Of a stretch of 53,552 bases of DNA, positions 9,906 through 21,224 are shown in pieces; within the stretch, counting starts at the first letter, position 1, and each line of letters starts with the position of its first letter. The notes beneath the pieces were generated by a model. That model saw only the letters and a program-made list of their open reading frames with translations, was not told where the DNA came from and searched no databases. Source of the DNA: Strigamia acuminata (lineage: Eukaryota > Arthropoda > Chilopoda > Geophilomorpha > Linotaeniidae); NCBI GenBank assembly GCA_949358305.1, contig OX442315.1:6599875-6653426 (forward strand), in the 5' to 3' direction. The position numbers and the translations under genes are program-made.

Positions 9906-10259
9906 TTATCCTTTTCGCGGATTGGCGTCCGCGAAATCCGCATTTCGGGGGAGACTATTCTGCGGATTCCGGGTGGACCAAACTCTTCCGAAAAATGTCC
10001 GGGGTGGTGTTGGGAGTGTCGATAGACTGTTTTGTGTCAAGGTTGCCAATTTTCATGTAAGTATTGGAAGGTTCATTTCTGTGCATTCTCATATATTTTT
10101 TTTCACAGGAGCAATGAGGCGCGATAAAGGGGGATCAAGCGAGAGTGAAAAAGATAAACTCGTTTACGTCTCAAATGCGCGTTTGCGATGGAATACGAAC
10201 TTGGAATCGACTCCAATACGCGTTCGCGTCGCATACGAACGCATTTACAACTCGTTTTC
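9906..10259 (+). repeat. Segment S copy (mirror of 4384-4737)
   Basis: Carries GTAAGTATTGG near 10057 and TTTTTTTTCACAG ending near 10109. The donor differs from the other S type (GTAAGT against GTGAGT), but both are valid 5' splice-site consensus. Confidence 0.6.
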
Positions 10260-10326
10260 GACTTTGATTAAAAAGGAACAAATATGATTAAAAATCAACA
10301 AAAATATACAAAACTTGATAAGAAAT

Positions 10327-11160
10327 TGTGGTGACCCAGTTGGATAAGTGTCCCCCCAGAGCGGATACTTGTCCTCTGAGTCACTGTGATTGAAGAGTCG
10401 TTCCCCCCCGAGTTGGCTCCACCTCCCCATGGCAGGTGTGTGCCCCGAGGGGGAGGAAGCGGCTGGTGGTCAGCCCCCATTGGTTGATCGCCGGCCCTTC
10501 ACCCCACTGCATAAAAGGCTGTGTTTCCCGCCTAAAGTCAGAACTTACACAAACGACACCAAGAACACAGCAACTACCTCACCGTCAGGCCAACTTCAAC
10601 TACAAGTTAGGATTGATCGAGGATCGCTGAGTAAAGTGCAAACTGTAACTCTCACGAAGTCACTTGCGAGCTATTCCTGCGAAAGCACGAGAATAGCCCT
10701 TGTGAAATCACCCAGAATAATCGCCCAGACGATTATTCGCCGAAGTGAGTGTCCGAGTGCTTTGTAAGGAACCCCAAAGTTCCTAGACGAGGCCTCTGCG
10801 ACGCTAAACCAAAACCTAGACAACAGGCACGGATAGAAGACTCGAGAGAGCATTCCACCGCGTCCGTGAAGACGAATCCGTGACGAATTAACGACAACTC
10901 GAGACGCCGCCTTTGTTCCGCCGACCACGCGGAATCGACGACGCCATCTTGAGAAATCCTTTGTTCGACGCTGACCACGTCGACTCTAGAATTATTACTG
11001 AGTGTATTTTAAAGGCATAAAGCCTGGTGAATAAATTAACTGTTTATTTACATACATTTGGTATTCATTTGGGTATTTGCATAATTGATCACAGGTAAAG
11101 TATTACACGTTAGCGCTATTTAAACCTATACAAAGTAGGACGCGACAAAATGTATAAACA
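10327..11160 (+). mobile_element. LTR-like insertion, copy 2
   Basis: Plus-strand copy of 3483-4316, starting TGTGGTGACCC and ending ATAAACA. It has GC-rich U3-like sequence, CATTGG at 10478-10483, GCATAAAAGG at 10509-10518 and AATAAA at 11030-11035. Nothing coding is recognisable. Confidence 0.6.
10478..10518 (+). promoter_or_regulatory. Putative Pol II promoter of the LTR-like insertion
   Basis: Inverted CCAAT box (CATTGG, 10478-10483) and TATA-like GCATAAAAGG (10509-10518). Transcription would start near 10540 and run rightwards into element I. The same arrangement is at 28709-28749 and, on the minus strand, about 4125-4165. Confidence 0.45.
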
Positions 11161-11892
11161 TTGATTAGAAATCGACAAAAATCGACTGAAATCTGACAAT
11201 AATCGAATAAAATCGGACAATAATCAATTCAGAATGACAAATAACAATTACAATTGGTAAAAATTGACCAAAAATACAGAAAAATCGATTAAAAACCAGC
11301 AAAAACAAACAGAAAACGATTAAATCAATTAAAAATCAACAAATAACCAAAATTGCCCTCAACACACCCCAACAACCTTCCACCACTCAAATTACACCGG
11401 AAAAAAACAAATTCAAACCGAAAAATCAACAAAGAATGCCAAAAAAAATATTGCAAACAAAGAGATAAGATCAATTCTCGAGGCAAATTCTCACCACAAA
11501 ACAACGCATCGCCGCCGACATCAACTTTTTAAATTTGAGAAACTCGCGTTTTCACGTGTACCGGTGCAGTACCGGGACCGCGGTACTTGTACTGCGGTAT
11601 ACATTTAAGTGTACAGTGCACAACACTACTGTTTATTTTTAATGATCCAATAAATAAAATTTGAAACAAAGTTGAGTGGAATTGTACGTTTCTCGTATAT
11701 TAAAGTTTTTATTTTGTTTGTTTCCACTTAATTTTTTTTGTTCCATACTAGAATGGCGATTCGATACTTTTGTAGCTCGAATTCACTTCGTAAACGTGGT
11801 CGGTGTTCATCACGCGTCAATGCGCTCGTGCAATAGTATAGGCGCGCATACGATTTGATGCGCGCAAAACTTGCAAAACTTGCACGGAATTT

Positions 11893-12363
11893 GGGCAATT
11901 TTTGACAAATTTCAGCAGATTTTTGCCTGTATTTGACAAATTTCAGAAGATTTTTGCCTATATTTGACAAATTTCAGAAGATTTCCTCAATCCTCAAACA
12001 TTTGCTGAAATTTCTCATAAAATTTCTAAAATTAATTGAAATTTGTCTGAAATTTGTCTGCAATTTGTCAAATATTGGCAAAAATCCGTGGAAATTTGTC
12101 AAATACTGGCAAAAATCCATGTAAATTTGTCAAAAATTGCCATAATTCGGTGCAAATTGTGTTAGATATTGGAAAAATTTATTTTAACGCTTCCAACGCG
12201 CCAGTAAATCGCGCGTGCACACGCATGGATTTTTCGTCATAGTTGGATGCGCGCAAACCTCACGTAACTTGCGCCAAAATTTGGCAATTTTTGACAAATT
12301 TCAGCAGATTTTTGCCAGTATTTGACAAATTTCCACTGATTTTTGACAATATTTGACCCAACA
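11893..12363. repeat. 31-bp repeats in alternating orientation, copy 2
   Basis: Mirror of 2280-2750. Confidence 0.72.
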
Positions 12364-12944
12364 ACTGCGCCACGTTCCAGGCGCCGGTTTAGGCATTTTA
12401 GACCCGTTTTAGACCGTTTTAGATGGCGAAAACGTTCTCTCCATCATTTTCTACCCCTGGGTGAGGTTTTCAGCGTTCATGATCGATGAAAAAGCTGTTT
12501 TCTAACTAGCTGTCCCATTGCTAGTTTTGGCGTCAGGTTTTAGCAACCTTCCGATCCGACTCTGTCGTCTGCACGACCTCCAAGACTGTTTTAGGGTTAA
12601 TTTGAGTCAAATAATTCATTCTGGGGGTTGTTTTGGGTTTTTTACAAGTGTGTTTTTGTAGTTTTTATTGGTTTCAAACATTGTCAATTCTTTATACAAG
12701 TGTAACTTTCATTTCTCTGTATTTTGAGAACTTTGCATTGCAGCAAAGTTCATTTCTTGCCCCTTAATTATTGTGTAATTGTTGGTTTTCAAGCCCGTTT
12801 TTTAACAATAACTTTATTTGAAGTGCCTATTGTTTCAGGCACGTGCTTCCACGTGCCTTTTATTGTTGAGCAATTTCTTGGGCAGTTGCGCTCCTGTTGC
12901 TAGCATTGCCGCGCGTTCTCCGCGCGTGTACTCGCGCGTTTCGC

Positions 12945-14642
12945 ATCACACACATTCGGGTTCGATGGCCTATCGCGGCGGCACATTGTGTGGCATAGCG
13001 CGGCACGTTGCAATTACGTGACGTGGCACGTTGCTGTTACGTGACGCGATAGCCAGTATTTAAGCAGGGGATTCCATCATCGTTTACACAAATGCGCATT
13101 GCAACGTGGAGGCGCATTCGAGTCCTTTTCCCAAGCGAAATCGTATTCGATTCGCTTTCGAATCGAATACGAGTTTTGTCCTTTTTCAACGCGAAATCGT
13201 ATTCGATTCGCTTTCGAATCGAATACGAGTTTTGTCCTTTTTCAACGCGAAATCGTATGCGATTCGCTTTTGTATCGAATACGAGTTTTGTCCTTTTTCA
13301 ACGCGAAATCGTATTCGATTCGCATCCGAATCGAATACGAGTTTTGCCTTTTTTCAACACGAAATCGTATTCGATTCGCTTTCGAATCGAATACGAGTTT
13401 TATCCTTTTTCAACGCGAAATCGTATTCGATTCGCATCCGAATCGAATACGAGTTTTGCCTTTTCTCAACGCGAAATCGTATTCGATTCGCTTTCGAATC
13501 GTATACGAGATGGTCGATGATTTTTGTTTCCCGGACTTTGATTCGTATTCGAGTTGTTACGAGTTCGTATTTTGATCGTATTCGTATTCGAATCGAATTC
13601 GAATCGTATTCGAATCGAATACGAATCGAATTCGAGTCGTATTCGAGATGGTCGATGATTTCCACTCGCTCGTATACGCGTTGTATACGAGCTCGTATTT
13701 TGATCGTAATCGTAAACGAATCGTTTACAAGTCGTATACAAGTTGTATACGACGTGTATACACCTCGTATACGAACGAAGTTTGGAAAATCCACCGGATA
13801 CTTACTACGACATGAAAACACATAGTAGTCACATACGTCTTATTTGGAAATTGTGTTTTCACAAACTTCGTTCGTATACGAGGTGTATACACGTCGTATA
13901 CAACTTGTATACGACTTGTAAACGATTTGTTTACGATTACGATCAAAATACGAGCTCGTATACAACGCGTATACGAGCGAGTGGAAATCATCGACCATCT
14001 CGAATACGACTCGAATTCGATTCGTATTCGATTCGAATACGATTCGAATTCGATTCGAATACGAATACGATCAAAATACGAACTCGTAACAACTCGAATA
14101 CGAATCAAAGTCCGGGAAACAAAAATCGACCATCTCGTATACGATTCGACAGCGAATCGAATACGATTTCGCTTTGAAAAAGGACAAATCTCGTATTTGA
14201 TTCGGATGCGAATCAAATACGATTTTGCGTTGAGAAAGGGCAAAACTCGTATTCGATTCGAAAGCGAATCAAATACGATTTCGCGTTGAAAAAGGACAAA
14301 ACTCGTATTCGATTCAAAAGCGAATCGAATACGATTTCGCGTTGAAAAAAAACAAAACTCGTATTCGATTCGAAAGCGAATCGAATACGATTTCGCGTTG
14401 AAAAAGGACAAAACTCGTATTCGATTCAAAAGCGAATCAAATACGATTTCGCTTGGGAAAAGGACTCGAATGCGCCTCCACGTTGCAATGCGCATTTGTG
14501 TAAACGATGATGGAATCCCCTGCTTAAATACTGGCTATCGCGTCACGTAACAGCAACGTGCCACGTCACGTAATTGCAACGTGCCGCGCTATGCCACACA
14601 ATGTGCCGCCGCGATAGGCCATCGAATCCGAATGTGTGTGAT
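12945..14642. repeat. Element I hairpin core, copy 2
   Basis: Inverted copy of 1-1698. Arrays at about 13133-13493 (seven palindromes) and 14135-14480 (six), loop 13785-13861. Confidence 0.88.
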
Positions 14643-16163
14643 GCGAAACGCGAGTACGCGCGCGGAGAACGCGCGGCAATGCTAGCAACAGGAGCGCAAC
14701 TGCCCAAGAAATTGCTCAACAATAAAAGGCACGTGGAAGCACGTGCCTGAAACAATAGGCACTTCAAATAAAGTTATTGTTAAAAAACGGGCTTGAAAAC
14801 CAACAATTACACAATAATTAAGGGGCAAGAAATGAACTTTGCTGCAATGCAAAGTTCTCAAAATACAGAGAAATGAAAGTTACACTTGTATAAAGAATTG
14901 ACAATGTTTGAAACCAATAAAAACTACAAAAACACACTTGTAAAAAACCCAAAACAACCCCCAGAATGAATTATTTGACTCAAATTAACCCTAAAACGGT
15001 CTTGGAATTCGTGCAGACGACAGAGTCGGATCGGAAGGTTGCTAAAACCTGACGCCAAAACTAGCAATGGGACAGCTAGTTAGAAAACAGCTTTTTCATC
15101 AATCATGAACGCTGAAAACCTCACCCAGGGGTAGAAAATGATGGAGAGAACGTTTTCGCCATCTAAAACGGTCTAAAACGGGTCTAAAATGCCTAAACCG
15201 GCGCCTGGAACATGGCGCAGTTGTTGGGTCAAATATTGTCAAAAATCAGTGGAAATTTGTCAAATACTGGCAAAAATCTGCTGAAATTTGTCAAAAATTG
15301 CCAAATTTTGGCGCAAGTTACGTGAGGTTTGCGCGCATCCAACTATGACGAAAAATTCACGCGTGTGCACGCGCGATTTACTGGCGCGTTGGAAGCGTTA
15401 AAATAAATTTTTCCAATGTCTAACACAATTTGCACCGAATTATGGCAATTTTTGACAAATTTACATGGATTTTTGCCAGTATTTGACAAATTTCCACGGA
15501 TTTTTGACAATATTTGACAAATTGCAGACAAATTTCAGACAAATTTCAATTAATTTTAGAAATTTTATGAGAAATTTCAGCAAATGTTTGAGGATTGAGG
15601 AAATCTTCTGAAATTTGTCAAATATAGGCAAAAATCTTCTGAAATTTGTCAAATACAGGCAAAAATCTGCTGAAAATTGTCAAAAATTGCCCAAATTCCG
15701 TGCAAGTTTTGCAAGTTTTGCGCGCATCAAATCGTATGCGCGCCTATACTATTGCACGAGCGCATTGACGCGTGATGAACACCGATTACGTTTACGAAGT
15801 GAATTCGAGCTACAAAAGTATCGAGTCGCCATTCTATAATGGAAAAAAAAAATTAAGTGTAAACAAACAAAATAAAAACTTTAATATACAAGAAACGTAC
15901 AATTCCACTCAACTTTGTTTCAAATTTTATTTATTGGATCATTGAAAATAAACAGTAGTGTTGTGCACTGTACGCTTAAGTGTTTACCGGCGATGCGTTG
16001 TTTTGTGGTGGGGATTTGCCTCGATAATTGATCTTTTCTCTTTGTTTGCAATATTTTTTTGGCCTTTTTTGTTGATTTTTCGGTTTGAAATTGTTTTTTT
16101 TCCGGTGTAATTTAAGTGGTGGAAGGTTGTTGGGGTGTGTTGAGGGTAATTTTGGCGGTTTTT
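14643..16163 (-). repeat. Right outer arm of element I (diverged)
   Basis: Corresponds to 1699-3292 with scattered substitutions and the loss of about 83 bp at 15988. Similarity stops at AATTTTGG (16163), where a 1.3-kb insertion begins. Confidence 0.78.
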
Positions 16164-17487
16164 GGGTCGGGATTAGTGTTTTCTGCGATTTTTGATCGGT
16201 ATTTGGGGTAACGCATGCGAATCGCCGTCGATGCGTCGACCGTAGCAAGTGTGGTTGAAGTGATTTCGTTCATTCGTTATTTTAATGAAAATTAGGTATT
16301 TATTGTGACCACACGAGCACGTAGCAAGTGCGCGCGCAAGTTAAATGTGTAGAGGCCTGTGAGAAAATAAAACGTGCGTGGAAGCGGCGTAAATATTCTT
16401 TGGTGACTGCCATGGGTTTGTGCTTTGTCGTGGGCGCGATATGTCTGCGATATATATATGCGTTAGGGATGAGAACGGGACCAATTTTCGGGTCCCGACC
16501 CGTCCCGGGTCCATTACGTTAGCGTAATACGCGCGTATGATTGCATAATTGAAATAAATCAGTATTAAGCCTAATATTAGGCCTAATAATGCTAAAATAA
16601 AGTAAAGAAACAACAATATTTTGGTCATACAGTGTAATTTACTTTTAATAATGAGTTTGTTGTTGTTGTTTATTTACTTTATTTTAGCATTATCAGGCTC
16701 AATATTAGGCTTAATAGTGATAAATAACAACTGGAATTAGAAAATTGTCTCCGCCTCGCAGTACGAATTTAGCAACTGTAATCCCGTCCCGTCCCGTATC
16801 CGCATAGGGCAAACATTACCAGTCCAGTCCCTATCCCGGTCTGTTCTTATCCCTAATATGCGTGATGTAGCGCGTTTGCGCGCGCGATCTAGTGCGTTTG
16901 AGCGCGCGATGTAGCACCTTGAGCGTGTCCAAATGTGTACAGGTGCTCAAAAGATGTGCGAGGGCTTCACGTGCATACACGAAGCATAAACGTGAAGAAA
17001 ACAGCAGAAGCAGTTGTGTGTGATATTTATAAAACCACATCACACAAGGGAATACTACTAATGATACAAAAAGCAATAAACTTTATGAATATTGAAATAA
17101 ACTTACAAAATGGTGGAAAAAACATGGCGTACTGCCTTGAATATATGCCGGGATGTTATCAATCTTCCGGGCCCCATGTGTGTTTGATTTTAGTCCTAAT
17201 TTTGGTGTATTTTTTTTTTTTTTGCCTTGGTTTTTCTCGTTTCTTGGAGAGTGCTGAGGCATGCCGAGGTGTTCTCGGGCGTGTGCGCCTGTTGAAGATC
17301 GAGCGTTTCATATTTTGTGTTTAATAAGCCTACCGTGGTGCCTCGAGCGTTTATTAATTTCTCCACTCGAGGCACTTCACTAACACCTCCCCGGTGTTTA
17401 AACGAGTAGCGGCGCTTATTTGACCCCGGTGTTTACTGTTTAAAATTGTCGTGTGTTTTCAAAGTTCTTAATTTGTTTAAAAGCAAA
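16164..17487 (+). mobile_element. Insertion in the right arm of element I
   Basis: The T-rich arm sequence continues uninterrupted in the opposite arm (3293-3482) but here is split by this 1.3-kb segment. It contains a hAT-type MITE (16464-16855), GC-rich runs such as TTTGCGCGCGCGATC, and near 17136 a degenerate copy of the CCTCGAATAAACGCCGGGG repeat. There is no convincing gene. It may itself be several nested insertions. Confidence 0.5.
16464..16855 (+). mobile_element. hAT-type MITE with perfect 8-bp target duplication
   Basis: A 392-bp element with terminal inverted repeats TAGGGATGAGAACGGGACC and, reversed, TAGGGATAAGAACAGACC. It is flanked on both sides by ATATGCGT (16456-16463 and 16856-16863). 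An 8-bp target duplication with TAGGG-type ends is typical of the hAT superfamily. It has no transposase, so it is non-autonomous. Subterminal CCCGTCCCGGG-like and CCTAATATTAGG palindromes are also visible. Confidence 0.85.
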
Positions 17488-17682
17488 CAAAATGGATATT
17501 TGTTAATTTTTATTTGATTTTATCAATTTCTATTGGTTTCTTGCTGATTTTTAATCGGTTTTTCTCTATTTGTGACAATTTTTGCCAATTTTAATCGTTA
17601 TTTGTCATTCTGAATTGATTATTGTCCGATTTCAGTCGATTTTTGTTGATTTTTAATCATGTTTGTTCGTTTTTAATCAATT
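17488..17682. repeat. T-rich terminal part of the element I right arm
   Basis: Matches 3293-3482 plus 4330-4379, the same arm without the LTR-like insertion. It acts as an empty-site reference (for example ATTGTCCGATTTCAGTCGAT followed directly by TTTTAATCATGTTTGTTC). Confidence 0.65.
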
Positions 17683-18531
17683 TTTGTCCCATGCCTTACG
17701 ATCAGTTCGAATAATTGACACCATACTGTGCTGTTACTCGTATTCAAGATGGCGTCGCAAACTCAAGGCCGAATTCCGCTGATTTCATTTATTGCGACTG
17801 TTTGCGCTCCATACGTGTGAAAAGGATTATGGGAAAAATCCTCAATGCAGGCCATTTTGGTGTTAAATGAGCGAGGAAGGCAGGAGATGAGAAAAATTTG
17901 TAAAATTTCAAAAAAAAGCTAAACAATCAAAATTTACATGAAGATCAATATTTCTGGCTCGAAATGCATGTATCAGCAATTTCGGGATATTTTCGGGGTG
18001 AAATTGACTCGTTCGGAACACTGGGAAGGAACCCCACCCCGCATTCCCCATGCGTCGGCGCGCGCGTAGACGAAAATTCAAATCCAGGTGTTCAGACGGC
18101 CCCACGTTATTTTCGGGTTCCAAGTTGGGTTTCACAAATGTACCGTATTGCCTCGAATAAACGCCGGGACGTTTATTAAACTTCTCGTGTGTGTTTAATT
18201 TTGATCCGCATTTAACTGTTTTTTTTTTCACCGAAAGTTACTTCATTTTTTATTAACATGGAAAAAGAATGAACCTTTACAAAATACTAATAATAACGTT
18301 ATAATAAGCAGTTACAATTGAAATTAAAACAACATTTTTTTTTTAATTAGAAACCAAAGCAGAATCATCCCTAAATTCTGACACGGCGTTGTCAAACAAA
18401 CAGTTGGCGCCAAAACGAGAAATTAGGCAACAAAACATTTTGAATGCTACAAAAACACATAAATAACCATAAAACAAATAAAAATAAATACAACAGCTAA
18501 ACCAAATTGTAATAAACAAGACAGCAAAGTG

Positions 18532-18966
18532 TGGGAGTGAGTGACAACGCCAAAAAAACGCCCGAAAACGCCCCAAGAACGCACCAAAACGCCCCAAGAA
18601 CGCACCAAAACGCCAGATAACCGTGCAACTTGAGGCAAAAAACATGCGAACATAATTTTTTGCTTTGAGTGGCACGATTTTCAGGCTTTTTGGAGCATTT
18701 TGAAGCGTTTTGGAGCGTTTTAGAACGTTTTTGCTTATTTTTTAGCATTCTCATGCGAGCTCGCGCGTGCAGGCGAGAAAAAAACAAACTTATTTCTTCA
18801 AGAGTTAAAAAAAAAATAACCCTAACCGGGAAATTACTGTAAAAACAACGGCTTGCCTCGAATAAACGCCGGGGCGTTTACTAATTTTCAAGACTGGAAG
18901 TGAGGCGAGATGTTGTTTGCTTTATTTGTTAAAACAAATTAGGCGTCACTAATTCACCTGTATTAG
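18532..18966 (+). repeat. Tail module a
   Basis: Order: GTGAGTGACAACGCC, AACGCC runs, CAACTTGAGGCAAAAAAC, CACGATTTTCAGGC, CAAACTTATTTCTTCAAGAG, AACCCTAA, GCCTCGAATAAACGCCGGGG, AAATTAGGCGTCACTAATTC. GCAACTTGAGGC and the inverted GCCTCGAGTTGC in sister modules make a hairpin. Confidence 0.55.
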
Positions 18967-19039
18967 GGTTTCGGTTCTGAGAAACCGGACGAGGAGTCAC
19001 AATAACGGGACACGGGAAATTTCAAAACTTACCGGTTCC

Positions 19040-19880
19040 GTCAAAACGCCATTGAAACGTTACATTTTTATAGCGTGTCAATGATAAAAATGGTCATTTT
19101 GGATGAAAAACGGCCATTTTGGATGAAAAATGGCCATTTTTACTATAAAAAATGGCTGAAAATGGCCATTTTTACTATGACAAATGGCTGAAAATGGCCA
19201 TTTTAATAAAAAAAGGCCATTTTTACTTCGAAAATTGGCTAAAAATGGCCACTTGAGTGAGTGACAACGCCAAAAAACGCGTGCAAACGCCTGCGAACGC
19301 CCCAAAACGCCCCAAAACGCCAGATGACAATGCAACTTGAGGCATAAAACTTGAAAACACAATTTTAAACGTCACAAAAGTTGAAACAAAGATGAAAAAT
19401 TAATTTTTTGCCTCAAGTTGCGCGATTTTCAGGTCTTTTGGAGTGTTTTTGAGCATTTTTTGGCGTTCTCAGCGGCGTGTTTGCCTCAAATAAACGCCGG
19501 TTTAAACAAAAAATGACGTCATTTTTGGTTTAAAATTGAAGTAAAACACAAAATATTTTAGTTTTTAAATGCAACTGGTCTAAATTTTGTCAAATGTTGT
19601 CATACTTCTTGAAAGTCATCATTTATTGATAAAAAATTTGAAAATTTACCTAATTGTAGCATGTATTTGTGGTTAGTTTTGATTTGAATTCAAACTGTAA
19701 TTTTTTGCTTCGAGTTGCGCGATTTTCAGGCGTTTTGGGGCGTTTTTGAGCTTTTTTTGGCGTCCTCAGGCGAGCTCGCGCGTGCACGTCACAAGTAACC
19801 CTAATCAGGAAAGAACCTACAAAAACTATGGCTTGCCTCGCATAAACGCCGGGGCGTTTATTCATTTTCAAAAAGACAAA
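19040..19880 (+). repeat. Tail module b
   Basis: Starts with AAAATGGCCATTTTT-type palindromic runs (19079-19256), then AACGCC runs, the CAACTTGAGGC / GCCTCAAGTTGC inverted pair (about 19332 and 19410) and two CGAATAAACGCCGG-type units. Confidence 0.55.
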
Positions 19881-20627
19881 TGAAATGGATAAATAAAGAA
19901 ATTAGCGGGGAAATCCAACATGGCGCCCACTTCAAATCCGCTAGAGCGGCAAAACACGACATTTGAATTTCAACACAAGAATAAAATCAAGAATACACAC
20001 TGTATTGAATAAAATAACATTAGGAAATGTAATTTCCTACAACAAAAGCACTATTTATTAAAAGAACACTTGAAAATAATCGTTTGCCGAACGGAATGAA
20101 CTCGGTCAGCAGCGCACAAGTGCGTACCGACAACAAACGCTCGAAACGACAAAACGACCGTTCCGGGACAAAAATAAAGCAAACCAATCGACAGATCACC
20201 CCCAAATTAGTCTAAATCAATTCTAAAACCTATCCATAACACAAGAATAAGGTCCAAACAAAAGGTTAGAAGTTTGAACACAACCGAACTAGATTAAGAA
20301 ATATGACGTCACGCGTCTTACGCAAGTGATCTGTAAATCGACGGATGCACTAAAAATCATCCAAAATCACACAAAATGAGCAAGAATTAAAGAAATAAGA
20401 CACAGAGAAGTAATAAAACTTTAAATAGCAATGAATAAAGATAATATCAATATCATAGACACTAAAATTCATGAAAACACTGTAACTTTTAATAAATCAC
20501 AAAAAATGAAAGTTTAATATGTAAAAATATCTAAAAAGCTGAAATTCAAGAAAAGCAAAAATTAAAGACACTTTGTTAACTTTAATTAAGACAATAAATG
20601 ACATAAAATCCGGACACAACAATTATT

Positions 20628-21165
20628 CCATTTTGGATGAAAAACGGCCCTTTTGGATGAAAAACGGCCATTTTGGATGAAAAACGGCTAAAAATGACCA
20701 TTTTTCTATGAAAAATGGCTAAAAATGGCTAAAAATGGCCATTTGATTGAATGACAACGCCAAAAAACGCCCAAGAACGCCCGCAAATGCCTAAAAATGC
20801 CTAAAAACGCCCCAAAACGCAAAATGACAATGCAACTTGAGGCAAAAAACATGAGAACACAATTGTAAACGTTACAAAAGTTGAAACAAAAATAAACAAT
20901 TAATGTTTTGCCTCGAGTTGCACGATTTTCAGGCGTTTTGGAGTATTTTTTGGCGTTCTCAGGCGTACTCGCGCGTACACGTCACTGCCGAGTAAAAAAA
21001 ACATACTTATTTCTTCAAGAGTTAAAAAGGAAGTAACCCTAATCAGGAAAAAAAATGCAAAAACAATGGCTTGCCTCGAACAAACGCCAGAAGTGAGGCG
21101 AGATGTTGTTTGCTTTATTTATTAAATCAAATTAGGCGTTGCTAATTCACCTGTATCTCTTAGTT
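20628..21165 (+). repeat. Tail module c
   Basis: Same order as module b: TTTTGGATGAAAAACGGCC runs, AACGCC runs, GCAACTTGAGGC inverted against GCCTCGAGTTGC, AAGTAACCCTAATCAGG, then a CCTCGAACAAACGCC unit. Confidence 0.55.
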
Positions 21166-21224
21166 CGACGTAAGAACACGCGCTTTTTTTAAAATGAAAG
21201 CCCAAGTTGGGTTTCATAAACGTA

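Larger units (their letters stand above)
7411..10259 (-). mobile_element. Foldback element II, copy 2 (inverted)
   Basis: Mirror of 4384-7356: segment S 7411-7752, mixed array 7771-8408, stem, loop 8704-8780, stem, ten-monomer array 9013-9582, unique segment, segment S 9906-10259. The mixed array has ten 56-bp and two 34-bp intervals, lacking one contiguous 34+56+34 group (124 bp) present in copy 1. Confidence 0.78.
1..14642. repeat. Giant near-perfect palindrome, arms of about 7.3 kb
   Basis: Seen directly: 1-7356 reads as the reverse complement of 7411-14642 with a 54-bp unpaired spacer at 7357-7410. Paired positions sum to 14767 near the centre and to 14643 further out. The 124-bp shift falls inside a satellite array (6235-6996 against 7771-8408). 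Elsewhere I saw no difference between arms in the segments I compared. The palindrome probably continues beyond the left window edge, because position 1 lies inside an element arm. Each arm carries one element II, one LTR-like insertion and most of one element I. The identity implies a very recent event, gene conversion, or an assembly artefact. Confidence 0.9.
10264..17682 (+). mobile_element. Foldback element I, copy 2 (complete)
   Basis: The only element I with both arms inside the first block. Left arm 10264-13784, carrying the LTR-like insertion 10327-11160; loop 13785-13861; right arm 13862-17682, carrying an insertion at 16164-17487. Outer arms are a few percent diverged with small indels (for example CGCGCGAGTACACGCG against CGCGAGTACGCGCG near 14651), unlike the much more similar arms of the giant palindrome. 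Element I is therefore older than the palindrome. Arm ends were set where TTTTTAATCAA similarity stops. Confidence 0.72.

Noticed and set aside
16328-17324. Short open frames around and across the hAT MITE (64-129 codons)
   Set aside because: They run through MITE ends or repeat units and have no recognisable domain.
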